Part shown: positions 8,943 to 17,048 of the stretch, piece after piece | How positions within the stretch are numbered: the first letter of the stretch is position 1 | Layout of the letters: each line of letters starts with the position of its first letter | Assembly: GCF_023952475.1 (NCBI RefSeq) | Contig: NZ_JALHRX010000015.1 | Location: forward strand, 62,001-126,000 | Origin: Cupriavidus sp. WGlv3 | GTDB taxonomy: Bacteria > Pseudomonadota > Gammaproteobacteria > Burkholderiales > Burkholderiaceae | Length of the DNA: 64,000 nt | Direction: 5' to 3' | The notes under the pieces: generated by a model | What the model was told of the DNA's origin: nothing | The model's input: only the letters and a program-made list of their open reading frames with translations | Database searches by the model: none | Position numbers and translations under genes: made by a program

Positions 8943-8962
8943 CGACCGACCGCCTGTTTGCT

Positions 8963-9002
8963 CCCCTCTCCCGCTTGCGGGAGAGGGGCCGGGGGAGAGG
9001 GC
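8963..9002. repeat. REP-like palindromic repeat, copy 2 (left arm of a pair)
   Basis: Same 12-bp stem/TT loop unit as at 2835 (palindrome 8963-8988) followed by CCGGGGGAGAGGGC. An inverted copy lies 43 bp further on, giving a BIME-like pair between fadA and the acyl-CoA dehydrogenase. The surrounding 8943-9189 gap contains no gene; it could attenuate or stabilise the operon mRNA. Confidence 0.8.
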
Positions 9003-9045
9003 AGGAGCTCGCAGTACTCGGGCGCCTCCGTTCGTGGTCACGCCG

Positions 9046-9082
9046 GCCCTCTCCCCAACCCTCTCCCGCAAGCGGGAGAGGG
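9046..9082. repeat. REP-like palindromic repeat, copy 3 (inverted arm)
   Basis: GCCCTCTCCCC followed by a stem with an AA loop (CCCTCTCCCGC-AA-GCGGGAGAGGG) is the reverse complement of the copy at 8963 with small differences. Together they form a head-to-head pair. Confidence 0.78.
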
Positions 9083-9189
9083 AGCCCGCCATTGGTCATC
9101 CAAAGCAAAGCGTTCTTCAAGCGCTACGCCGTCCCGAGAACAGAAAAGAATTCGCGAGCGCCCCACGCAGTGCGCCGCCTGGAGACACC

Positions 9190-11052
9190 ATGTCGATGAT
9201 CCTTTCCCGCCGCGACCTGAATTTCATCCTGTACGAATGGCTCAAGGTCGACGAGCTGACCCGCATCCCGCGCTACGCCGACCACTCGCGCGAGACCTTC
9301 GATGCCGCGCTGGATACCTGCGAGAAGATCGCCACCGACCTGTTCGCGCCGCACAACAAGAAGAACGACCAGCACGAACCCGAATTCGACGGCGAGACCG
9401 TCAGCATCATTCCCGAGGTCAGCACCGCGCTGAAGGCCTTCTGCGAGGCCGGGCTGATGGCCGCCGGGCAGGACTACGAGCTGGGCGGCATGCAGCTGCC
9501 GGTGGTGGTCGAGAAGGCCGGCTTCGCCTACTTCAAGGGCGCCAACGTCGGCACCAGCTCCTACCCGTTCCTGACCATCGGCAATGCCAACCTGCTGCTG
9601 ACGCACGGCACGCCGGCGCAGGTCGAGACCTTCGTCAAGCCGGAGATGGAAGGGCGCTTCTTCGGCACCATGTGCCTGTCGGAGCCGCAGGCCGGCTCGT
9701 CGCTGTCGGATATCACGACGCGCGCCGAGTATGAGGGCGAATCGCCGCTGGGCGCGCAATACCGGCTGCGCGGCAACAAGATGTGGATTTCCGCCGGCGA
9801 GCACGAGCTGTCGGACAACATCGTCCACCTGGTGCTGGCCAAGATCCCCGGCCCGGACGGCAGGCTGATCCCGGGCGTGAAGGGCATCTCGCTGTTCATC
9901 GTGCCCAAGTACCTGGTCAACGACGACGGCTCGCTGGGCGAGCACAACGACGTGGTGCTGGCCGGCCTGAACCACAAGATGGGCTACCGCGGCACCACCA
10001 ACTGCCTGCTGAATTTCGGCGAGGGCATGAAGTACAAGCCGGGCGGCAAGGCCGGCGCGATCGGCTACCTGGTGGGCGAGCCGCACAAGGGCCTGGCCTG
10101 CATGTTCCACATGATGAATGAGGCGCGCATCGGCGTGGGCCTGGGGGCGGTGATGCTCGGCTATACCGGCTACCTGCACGCGCTGGACTATGCGCGCAAC
10201 CGTCCGCAAGGCCGCCCCGTCGGCCCCGGCGGCAAGGACGCCGCCAGCCCGCAGGTGAAGCTGGTCGAGCACGCCGATATCCGCCGCATGCTGCTGGCGC
10301 AGAAGAGCTATGTCGAGGGCGGCCTGGCGCTGAACCTGTATTGCGCGCGGCTGGTCGACGAGGAACAGGCCGCTGCTGCCGCGGGCGACCAGGAAGCGCA
10401 TGCGCGCCTGGCGCTGCTGCTCGACATCCTGACCCCGATCGCCAAGAGCTGGCCGTCGCAATGGTGCCTGGAGGCCAATAACCTCGCGATCCAGGTGCAT
10501 GGCGGCTATGGCTATACCCGCGAATACAACGTCGAGCAGTTCTATCGCGACAACCGCCTGAATCCGATCCACGAAGGCACGCACGGCATCCAGGGCCTGG
10601 ACCTGCTCGGCCGCAAGGTGGTGATGAAGGATGGCGCCGCGTTCAAGCTGCTGGGCGAGCGCGTGCAGGCCACCATCGGCCGCGCGCTGGCCGCGGACGA
10701 TGCCGAACTGGCGCAGCAGGCGCGCGCGCTCGGCGCCGCAACCAAGCGCCTGGCCGAGGTGACCCAGACGCTGTGGAGTGCCGGCGATTCGAACGTGACG
10801 CTGGCCAACGCCTCGGTCTACCTCGAAGCCTTCGGCCACGTGGTGGTCGCGTGGATCTGGCTGGAGCAGGCACTGCTGGCGCAAGCCGCGCTGGCGCAGG
10901 CGAGCGGCCAGGAAGACCAGGACTTCTATCGCGGCAAGCTGGCCGCGGCGGCGTACTTCTTCCGCTTCGAGCTGCCCAGGGTCGGTCCGCAGTTCGACCT
11001 GCTGGCGTCGCTCGACCGCACCACGCTGGACATGCAGGACGCCTGGTTCTGA
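9190..11052 (+). CDS. Acyl-CoA dehydrogenase
   Basis: FAD-dependent acyl-CoA dehydrogenase, 620 aa, making 2-enoyl-CoA for FadB. The middle domain has MCLSEPQAGSSLSDI and KMWISAGEHE. The C-terminal domain has GGYGYTREYNVEQFYRDNR, then IHEGTHGIQGLDLLGRKV, in which the Glu corresponds to the catalytic base of long-chain members. It is longer than the usual 380-aa form because of N-terminal and C-terminal extensions typical of the roughly 600-aa subfamily. Start ATG 9190 was chosen at MSMILSRRDL, the usual N-terminus; the frame upstream runs through the REP repeat. It sits in the beta-oxidation run, with an SDR 55 bp downstream. Confidence 0.92.
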   Translation: MSMILSRRDLNFILYEWLKVDELTRIPRYADHSRETFDAALDTCEKIATDLFAPHNKKNDQHEPEFDGETVSIIPEVSTALKAFCEAGLMAAGQDYELGGMQLPVVVEKAGFAYFKGANVGTSSYPFLTIGNANLLLTHGTPAQVETFVKPEMEGRFFGTMCLSEPQAGSSLSDITTRAEYEGESPLGAQYRLRGNKMWISAGEHELSDNIVHLVLAKIPGPDGRLIPGVKGISLFIVPKYLVNDDGSLGEHNDVVLAGLNHKMGYRGTTNCLLNFGEGMKYKPGGKAGAIGYLVGEPHKGLACMFHMMNEARIGVGLGAVMLGYTGYLHALDYARNRPQGRPVGPGGKDAASPQVKLVEHADIRRMLLAQKSYVEGGLALNLYCARLVDEEQAAAAAGDQEAHARLALLLDILTPIAKSWPSQWCLEANNLAIQVHGGYGYTREYNVEQFYRDNRLNPIHEGTHGIQGLDLLGRKVVMKDGAAFKLLGERVQATIGRALAADDAELAQQARALGAATKRLAEVTQTLWSAGDSNVTLANASVYLEAFGHVVVAWIWLEQALLAQAALAQASGQEDQDFYRGKLAAAAYFFRFELPRVGPQFDLLASLDRTTLDMQDAWF

Positions 11053-11107
11053 GCGCCGGTTCTGACTGTTTACTCCCTCATTCAAAGACAACCAAGGAAG
11101 AGACAAC

Positions 11108-11890
11108 ATGCGCACCATCCAGCAACTGTTTGACCTGAAGGGCAAGACCGCGCTGATCACCGGCGGCTCGCGCGGCCTTGGCCTGCAGATTGCCGAGGCC
11201 CTGGGCGAGCAGGGCGCGCGCATCGTGCTGTCGGCGCGCAAGGCCGACGAGTTGCGCGCCGCGCAGGAACACCTGAAGGGCCTCGGCATCGAGGCCGACT
11301 GGATCGCCGCCGACGGCTCGCAGGAATCGGAGATTGCGCGCCTGGCCGACGAGGCCATCGCCAGGCTCGGCCAGGTCGACATCCTGGTCAACAACGCCGG
11401 CGCCACCTGGGGCGCACCGGCGGAAGACCATCCGCTGGAAGCGTGGGACAAGGTGATGAACCTGAATATCCGCGGCCTGTTCCTGCTGAGCCAGCGCATC
11501 GGCAAGCTGTCGATGATTCCGCGCCGTTATGGCCGCATCATCAACGTGGCGTCGATCGCGGGCCTGGCCGGCAATCCGCCGGGCACCATGGAGACCATCG
11601 CCTACAACACCTCCAAGGGCGCGGTGGTCAACTTCACGCGCACGCTGGCGGCGGAGTGGGGCGAGCACAACATCACCGTCAACGCGCTGGCGCCGGGCTT
11701 CTTCCCGTCCAAGATGACCAAGGGCTCGCTCGAGCGCATGGGCGTCGAGGCGATGTGCGCGGGCGTGCCGCTGCACCGCCTGGGCGACGACGAAGACCTG
11801 AAGGGCGCGGCGCTGCTGTTTGCCAGCGATGCCGGCAAGCACATCACCGGGCAGATCCTGGCGGTCGATGGCGGCGTCAGCGCCGTATAA
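11108..11890 (+). CDS. Short-chain dehydrogenase/reductase
   Basis: Classical SDR of 260 aa. The cofactor motif TGGSRGLG lies near residue 19, the NNAG stabilising motif is present, and the catalytic Ser-Tyr-Lys appears as VASIAGLAG and YNTSKGAVV. The C-terminus ends ITGQILAVDGGVSAV, as in FabG-like and gluconate 5-dehydrogenase-like SDRs. The likely substrate is a 3-hydroxyacyl or related hydroxy compound given the fatty-acid operon, but this is inference. The start is preceded by AAGGAAGAG. It lies 55 bp after the acyl-CoA dehydrogenase. Confidence 0.88.
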   Translation: MRTIQQLFDLKGKTALITGGSRGLGLQIAEALGEQGARIVLSARKADELRAAQEHLKGLGIEADWIAADGSQESEIARLADEAIARLGQVDILVNNAGATWGAPAEDHPLEAWDKVMNLNIRGLFLLSQRIGKLSMIPRRYGRIINVASIAGLAGNPPGTMETIAYNTSKGAVVNFTRTLAAEWGEHNITVNALAPGFFPSKMTKGSLERMGVEAMCAGVPLHRLGDDEDLKGAALLFASDAGKHITGQILAVDGGVSAV

Positions 11891-11994
11891 GCGCGGCCTG
11901 AGCGACGGCCTTCGTTTGCGGCAATAATGCGGGGGCGGCGCCGGCGGGCAAACTGCCGGTGCCTCTCCGACCCCCCACTTCCACTCGCATTGCC

Positions 11995-12432
11995 ATGAAC
12001 CAGTACACCGGCTCCCTGAGCCATATCCCGTTCCTTGCCGAACTCGGCGTGACCTGCAGCCTGGCCGAGGGCGGGCGCAGCGAGATCTCGCTGCCGACCG
12101 AAAAGCGCCACCAGAACAGCTGGGACATGGCCCACGGCGGCGTGATCATGACGCTGCTCGACGTGGCCATGGCGGTGGCCGGCCGCAGCAGCGATGCCGA
12201 TGGCCGCGGTGTGGTCACCATCGAGATGAAGAGCAGCTTCATGGCGCCGGGCCGCGGCCACCTGACCGCGCGCGGCACCACCGTGCACCGCACCACCACC
12301 ATGGTGTTCTGCGAGGCCGAGATCGTCGATGCTGACGGCAAGACCGTGGCGCGCGGCTCGGGCACGTTCAAGTACATCCGCCGCATGCCGCCGCAGCGCC
12401 CGGGCGAAACCGATACCGGCGCCGACGGCTGA
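11995..12432 (+). CDS. PaaI-type hotdog thioesterase
   Basis: Small hotdog-fold acyl-CoA thioesterase, 145 aa. The signature NSWDMAHGGVIMTLLDVAMA contains the HGG turn and the Asp of PaaI/YdiI relatives, followed by VTIEMKSSFMAPG. ATG 11995 is preferred over the GTG at 11959 because homologues begin at about this point. A Shine-Dalgarno is weak. It would release CoA from surplus or dead-end acyl-CoAs of the beta-oxidation operon in which it lies. The preceding 104-bp gap shows no clear terminator. Confidence 0.86.
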   Translation: MNQYTGSLSHIPFLAELGVTCSLAEGGRSEISLPTEKRHQNSWDMAHGGVIMTLLDVAMAVAGRSSDADGRGVVTIEMKSSFMAPGRGHLTARGTTVHRTTTMVFCEAEIVDADGKTVARGSGTFKYIRRMPPQRPGETDTGADG

Positions 12433-12528
12433 GCGCCGGCGCAGCACAGGCGGGGCGCTCCATGTGCCGCATTGCCCCGCATCGGCAGTTTCCATGCAGT
12501 TTCCATCTCCCATTGGAAGGAATCCACC

Positions 12529-13539
12529 ATGTCCAACACGTTCAAGCGCATCGTCCTGGCCTCGCGTCCCGAAGGCGCGGTCACGCCGGCCAATTTCCGC
12601 CTGGAAGAGGTGCCCGTGCCGCAGATTGCCGACGGCCAGGTGCTGGTGCGCAATCACTACCTGTCGCTGGACCCGTACATGCGCGGGCGCATGAACGACA
12701 GCAAGTCCTACGCCGCGCCGCAGCCGCTCGACGAGGTGATGATCGGCGGCACCGTCGGTGAAGTGGTGGAGAGCAAGCACAGCAAGTTCAAGCCGGGTGA
12801 CAAGGTGGTCGGCATGTTCGGCTGGCAGGAGATGGGTGTCAGCGACGGCACCGGCCTGCAGACGGTCGATACCACCCATATCCCGCTGTCGGCCTACCTG
12901 GGCTCCGTCGGCATGCCGGGCGTGACCGCCTGGTATGGCCTCAACAAGATCATCCAGCCCAAGGCGGGCAAGACCATTGCGGTCAGCGCCGCGTCGGGCG
13001 CGGTCGGCAGCGTGGTCGGCCAGCTGGCCAAGCTGGCGGGCTGCCGTGCGGTGGGCTTTGCCGGCGGCAAGGACAAGTGCGACTACGTGGTCAACGAGCT
13101 GGGCTTCGATGCCTGCATCGACTACAAGGCGGCGAAAGACCCGAAAGAGCTCTACACCATGCTCAAGGAAGCCACGCCCGACGGCATCGACGGCTACTTC
13201 GAGAACGTCGGCGGCGACATCTTCGACGCGGTGCTGTCGCGCATGAACGCCTTCGGCCGTATCGCCATGTGCGGCATGATCGCCGGCTATGACGGCCAGC
13301 CGCTGCCGCTGAAGAACCCGCAGCTGATCCTGATCTCGCGCCTGACGGTGGAAGGCTTCATCGTCTCCGAGCATGCCGAGGTCTGGCCGCAGGCGCTGAA
13401 GGAGCTGGGCACCGCGGTCGCGCAAGGCAAGCTCAAGTTCCGCGAGAGCATTGCCGAAGGACTGGCCAGCGCGCCGGAAGCGTTCATGGGCCTGCTCAAG
13501 GGCAAGAACTTCGGCAAGCAGCTGGTCAAGCTGGTCTGA
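12529..13539 (+). CDS. Zinc-free MDR NADP-dependent oxidoreductase (CurA/prostaglandin-reductase-like)
   Basis: Medium-chain reductase, 336 aa. DPYMRGRMND near residue 45, AASGAVGSVVGQLAKL near 160 and GYFENVGGDIFDAVL near 225 mark the leukotriene B4 dehydrogenase/CurA/YncB group, which reduces alpha,beta-unsaturated ketones or enals with NADPH. No zinc-binding cysteines are present, as expected for the group. Start ATG 12529 has GGAAGG upstream. It is in the long plus-strand run after the thioesterase; the physiological substrate is unknown. Confidence 0.87.
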   Translation: MSNTFKRIVLASRPEGAVTPANFRLEEVPVPQIADGQVLVRNHYLSLDPYMRGRMNDSKSYAAPQPLDEVMIGGTVGEVVESKHSKFKPGDKVVGMFGWQEMGVSDGTGLQTVDTTHIPLSAYLGSVGMPGVTAWYGLNKIIQPKAGKTIAVSAASGAVGSVVGQLAKLAGCRAVGFAGGKDKCDYVVNELGFDACIDYKAAKDPKELYTMLKEATPDGIDGYFENVGGDIFDAVLSRMNAFGRIAMCGMIAGYDGQPLPLKNPQLILISRLTVEGFIVSEHAEVWPQALKELGTAVAQGKLKFRESIAEGLASAPEAFMGLLKGKNFGKQLVKLV

Positions 13540-13554
13540 CCGGCGCCTGCAGGG

Positions 13555-13583
13555 CCGCGGCGCGTCTGCAGGGCGCGCCGCGG
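13555..13583. other. GC-rich hairpin between reductase and aldolase genes
   Basis: A perfect 10-bp stem (CCGCGGCGCG / CGCGCCGCGG) with a 9-nt loop lies 15 bp after the reductase stop and about 30 bp before the aldolase start. No U tract follows, so it is either a weak transcript end or an mRNA-processing or stability element. Confidence 0.35.
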
Positions 13584-13614
13584 GCAACGGATATCACCAG
13601 CAACGGAGACACCG

Positions 13615-14463
13615 ATGAATGCCCCGCAAGCCCCGCAAATCCAGAGCGCCGACGAGATCGGCGCCGGCCTGCCCGAAGAGGTCAAGGCGCGCTACCGCAA
13701 CCTGCCGCGGCCGCCGCAGTTCGCCACCGCCGCCGAAGAGCGCCTGCACCGCAAGCAGCGCCTGGCAGCCGCCTTCCGGCTGTTCTCGAAATTCGGCTTC
13801 GATGAAGGCGTGGCCGGCCATATCACCGCGCGCGATCCCGAGTTTCCCGACACCTTCTGGGTCAATCCCTTCGGCGTGCATTTCAGCCAGGTCAGGGTCT
13901 CCAACCTGATTCGCTGCGACCACCACGGCGATGTGGTCGAGGGCGACTACCCGGTCAATGCCGCGGCCTTCGCCATCCATTCGCGCGTGCACCAGACCCG
14001 CCCCGACGCGGTCGCCGCCGCGCATTCGCACAGCACCTATGGCCGCGCGTGGTCGACGCTGGGGCGCCCGCTCGATGCGCTGACACAGGATGTGTGCGCC
14101 TTCTACCACGATCACGCGGTCTATGACGACTTTGGCGGCGTGGTGGTGGAGCTGGACGAGGGCCAGCGCATCGCCAACGCGCTCGGGCAGAACAAGGCCG
14201 CGATCCTGCAGAACCATGGCCTGCTGACGGTCGGCAAGACCGTCGACGAAGCGGCGTGGTGGTTCATCACCATGGAACGCTCCTGCCAGGTGCAGCTGCT
14301 GGCCGAAGCGGCCGCGGCGCGCACGCAGGCGCCGTTGAAGGTGATTGCCGACGCGGCTGCACGGCAGGCGTATTCGATCGTCGGCACCGCGCAGGCGGGC
14401 TGGTTCCAGTTCCAGCCGCTCTATGCCCGCATCGTCAAGGAACAGCCCGACCTGCTGGACTGA
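13615..14463 (+). CDS. Class II aldolase/adducin family protein
   Basis: Metal-dependent aldolase-fold protein, 282 aa. Zinc ligands are likely in AAAHSHSTYGRAW (two His) and ILQNHGLLTVG (third His); an N-terminal loop reads GVAGHITARDPE. This matches the AraD/FucA-like branch, often annotated only as class II aldolase. Start ATG 13615 follows ACGGAGACACCG. It is co-directional with the flanking reductase and SDR. Reaction unknown; aldol cleavage or decarboxylation of a small hydroxy-acid is possible. Confidence 0.87.
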   Translation: MNAPQAPQIQSADEIGAGLPEEVKARYRNLPRPPQFATAAEERLHRKQRLAAAFRLFSKFGFDEGVAGHITARDPEFPDTFWVNPFGVHFSQVRVSNLIRCDHHGDVVEGDYPVNAAAFAIHSRVHQTRPDAVAAAHSHSTYGRAWSTLGRPLDALTQDVCAFYHDHAVYDDFGGVVVELDEGQRIANALGQNKAAILQNHGLLTVGKTVDEAAWWFITMERSCQVQLLAEAAAARTQAPLKVIADAAARQAYSIVGTAQAGWFQFQPLYARIVKEQPDLLD

Positions 14464-14523
14464 ACCCGCATGCCCGCCATGCGGCGGGCAGCCCCATTCG
14501 ACTCACGCGACAGGACAGACGAC

Positions 14524-15426
14524 ATGAAGGATTTCTCCAACAAGGTTGCCGTCATTACCGGCGGCGCCTCGGGTTTCGGCAAGGAATTTGCCCGCATCGC
14601 CGCGGACCTCGGCATGAAGCTGGTGCTGGCCGACGTGCAGGAAGACGCGCTGGACGCGACCGTCGCCGAGTTCCAGGCGCGCAACGTGCCGGTGATCGGC
14701 TTGCGTACGGACGTGTCGCAAGCCGGGCAGGTGCAGGCGCTGGCCGATGCGGCGATCGAGGCCTTCGGCCAGGTCAACCTGCTGTTCAACAATGCCGGCG
14801 TCGGCGCGGGCGGCCTGATCTGGGAAAACTCGGAGCGGGACTGGGACTGGGTGATGGGTGTCAACCTGTACGGCGTGGTGCATGGCGTGCGCATTTTCAC
14901 GCCGCTGATGCTGGCCGCCGCGCAGAAGGACCCGGCGTTCGAGGGACATATCGTCAACACCGCATCGATGGCGGGCTTGCTGAATCCGCCGGCGATGGGG
15001 GTCTACAACGTGTCCAAGCACGCGGTGGTGGCGCTGACCGAAACGCTGTACCAGGATCTCGGGCTGGTGACCGAGCAGGTGCGTTGCTCGGTGCTGTGCC
15101 CGTACTTCGTGCCGACCGGTATCAGCCAGTCGCAGCGCAACCGGCCCGCCGACCTGGCCAACCAGGCGCCGCCGACGCGTTCGCAAATGGTGTCGCAGGC
15201 CTTGTCGGACAAGGCCGTCGGCTCGGGCAAGGTGAGCGCGGCGGAGGTGGCGCAGATCACCTTCGATGCCATTCGCGACGAAAGCTTCTATATTTATTCC
15301 CACCCCCAGGCGCTCGCTCCCGTGCGCCAGCGCTTCGAGGATATCGTCGGGCAGCGCAACCCCGGCGATCCGTTTGCCGACAAGCCCGAGGTCCGCGCGG
15401 GCCTCGTTGCCGCGCTGCGCGGCTGA
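14524..15426 (+). CDS. Short-chain dehydrogenase/reductase
   Basis: Classical SDR, 300 aa, longer than the 11108 paralogue by a C-terminal tail. The cofactor motif is TGGASGFGKE, the stabilising motif NNAGVG, and the catalytic residues lie in TASMAGLLN and YNVSKHAVVALTE. ATG 14524 is chosen at MKDFSNKVAVITGG; the frame extends upstream to 14470 but with no support. It lies between the class II aldolase and the epoxide-hydrolase-like gene in one direction. Substrate unknown. Confidence 0.87.
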   Translation: MKDFSNKVAVITGGASGFGKEFARIAADLGMKLVLADVQEDALDATVAEFQARNVPVIGLRTDVSQAGQVQALADAAIEAFGQVNLLFNNAGVGAGGLIWENSERDWDWVMGVNLYGVVHGVRIFTPLMLAAAQKDPAFEGHIVNTASMAGLLNPPAMGVYNVSKHAVVALTETLYQDLGLVTEQVRCSVLCPYFVPTGISQSQRNRPADLANQAPPTRSQMVSQALSDKAVGSGKVSAAEVAQITFDAIRDESFYIYSHPQALAPVRQRFEDIVGQRNPGDPFADKPEVRAGLVAALRG

Positions 15427-15465
15427 TCACACGCCCGTACAACGCCGCAACGAGGAGGACCGCAT

Positions 15466-16413
15466 ATGGAGAACAACATGGCAGCGCCCGCCGCCGTGAT
15501 CCGCCACCTGCAGTACGCCACGCTGCCCAACGAAACCCGGCTGCACTACGCCAGCGCGGGCGAGCGCGGCAAGCCGCTGATGCTGTTCGTGCACGGCTTT
15601 CCGGAATTCTGGTTCGAATGGGAGGCGCAGCTGGCCGAGTTCGGCCGCACGCATTTCGCCGTCGCGCCCGACCTGCGCGGCTTCAACCTGTCGAGCAAGC
15701 CCGCCGACGTCAGCGCCTACCGGCCGCGCCATATCGTTGAAGACCTGGTGCAGCTGGTCGGCGCGCTGGGCTATGACCAGGCCGTGGTGGTGGCGCACGA
15801 CTGGGGCGGGGCGATCTGCTGGAACCTGGCGATCCAGTTCCCGCAGCTGGTGCGCCAGCTGGTCATCGTCAATTCGCCGCATCCGTATTTGTTCGCGCGC
15901 GCGCTCGCCACCGATCCGGCGCAGCAGGCCGCGTCTGCCTATATGAACTGGCTGCGCAAGCCGGGCTCGGAGCAGGCGCTGGCGGCCAACGACTTCGCGC
16001 TGCTGGACCGGATGCTGTCCGACGACGACGGCAAGCCGGCGGCGTGGTACACCGCCGAGACCCGCGCCAGGTATCACGCGGCGTGGTCGCAGCCGGGCGA
16101 GGGCAAGGACGCCGGCGTGCATCCGCTGACCGGCGGCGTCAATTTCTACCGGGCCTCGCCGATGCATCCGCCAGGCGAGGGCGAGCCGCCGCCCGATATT
16201 TCACGGCTGGATCCGGCGGCGTTCGTGGTCAGGGTGCCGACGCTGGTGGTGTGGGGCGAGCGCGACCGCGCGCTGCCGAAGTCGCTGGTCGACGGCCTGG
16301 CCGATTTCGTGCCCGACCTGCGGCTGGAGCGCATCCCCGAGGGCACCCACTGGGTGATCCACGAGCAGCCGGAACGGATCAACCAGCTGATCCGCAGCGC
16401 GCTGCCGGCCTGA
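15466..16413 (+). CDS. Alpha/beta hydrolase, epoxide-hydrolase-like
   Basis: Soluble alpha/beta-hydrolase of 315 aa. The oxyanion motif is HGFPEFWFEW near residue 45 and the nucleophile elbow is VVAHDWGGAICW, with Asp as nucleophile, the pattern of epoxide hydrolases and haloalkane dehalogenases. The acid/His end is WGERDRALPK and EGTHWVIHE. The start has GAGGAGGA upstream; an internal Met at residue 5 is an alternative. It is the last gene of the plus-strand run and converges on the macro-domain gene. Confidence 0.87.
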   Translation: MENNMAAPAAVIRHLQYATLPNETRLHYASAGERGKPLMLFVHGFPEFWFEWEAQLAEFGRTHFAVAPDLRGFNLSSKPADVSAYRPRHIVEDLVQLVGALGYDQAVVVAHDWGGAICWNLAIQFPQLVRQLVIVNSPHPYLFARALATDPAQQAASAYMNWLRKPGSEQALAANDFALLDRMLSDDDGKPAAWYTAETRARYHAAWSQPGEGKDAGVHPLTGGVNFYRASPMHPPGEGEPPPDISRLDPAAFVVRVPTLVVWGERDRALPKSLVDGLADFVPDLRLERIPEGTHWVIHEQPERINQLIRSALPA

Positions 16414-16424
16414 TCGGTGCGCAC

Positions 16425-16452
16425 GCATGCGGCGGCCCAGGCCGCCGCATGC
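16425..16452. terminator. Bidirectional hairpin between convergent genes
   Basis: A perfect 13-bp inverted repeat (GCATGCGGCGGCC / GGCCGCCGCATGC) with a CA centre lies in the 44-bp gap between the hydrolase stop and the macro-domain stop. Its position suggests a shared transcript end for the ten-gene run and the opposing genes. U tracts are lacking on both sides. Confidence 0.55.
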
Positions 16453-16457
16453 AGGCT

Positions 16458-16979
16458 TCAGCTCAGCCGCTCGCGGTAAAGCCGGTAGTTCTCGTCATCG
16501 AAGCAGACGAAGGTGACCTGCTCGATCTCCGGCGCCCCGGCCAGCGCCTCGCGCACCGCGGCGATGGCGATATCCGCGGCGCGCTCGCGCGGGAAGGCGT
16601 AGATGCCGGTGCTGATGTTGGGGAAGGCCAGCGTGCGCAGGTGATGCTGCGCCGCCAGCCGGATGCTGTTGCGGTAGGCACTGGCAAGCTGCTCTTCTTC
16701 GCCCTGGCCACCGCCTTGCCACACCGGCCCGACCGCGTGGATCACGTAGGGCGCCGGCAGGCGGCCGCCGGTGGTGAGCACCGCCTCGCCGGTGGGGCAG
16801 CCGCCCTGCGCGTCGCGGATCGCGCGGCAGGCCTCCATGATGGCGGGGCCGCCGGCCCCGTGGATGGCCCCGTCGACGCCGCCGCCGCCGAGCAGGCCGC
16901 TGTTGGCCGCATTGACGATGGCATCGACTTCCATCCGGGTGATATCGCCATGGACTACCTGCAAGTGCTCGCCGCTCAT
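16458..16979 (-). CDS. Macro-domain protein (O-acetyl-ADP-ribose deacetylase type)
   Basis: Single macro domain, 173 aa. VDAIVNAANSGLLGGGGVDG followed by AIHGAGGP is the ADP-ribose-binding loop of MacroD/YmdB proteins; these remove ADP-ribose from carboxylate residues or deacetylate O-acetyl-ADP-ribose. NISTGIYAFP near residue 120 is the second conserved loop. Start ATG follows CAGGAGACAAT. It is downstream of the iron-dependent alcohol dehydrogenase on the same strand with a 69-bp gap. Cytoplasmic. Confidence 0.9.
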   Translation of the reverse strand: MSGEHLQVVHGDITRMEVDAIVNAANSGLLGGGGVDGAIHGAGGPAIMEACRAIRDAQGGCPTGEAVLTTGGRLPAPYVIHAVGPVWQGGGQGEEEQLASAYRNSIRLAAQHHLRTLAFPNISTGIYAFPRERAADIAIAAVREALAGAPEIEQVTFVCFDDENYRLYRERLS

Positions 16980-17048
16980 ATTGTCTCCTGCGCTGTGGGA
17001 GGGCCAGCCGGGCAGCCGCTTGGTCGGTCCGCCCGGTGAAGGCCTGTG

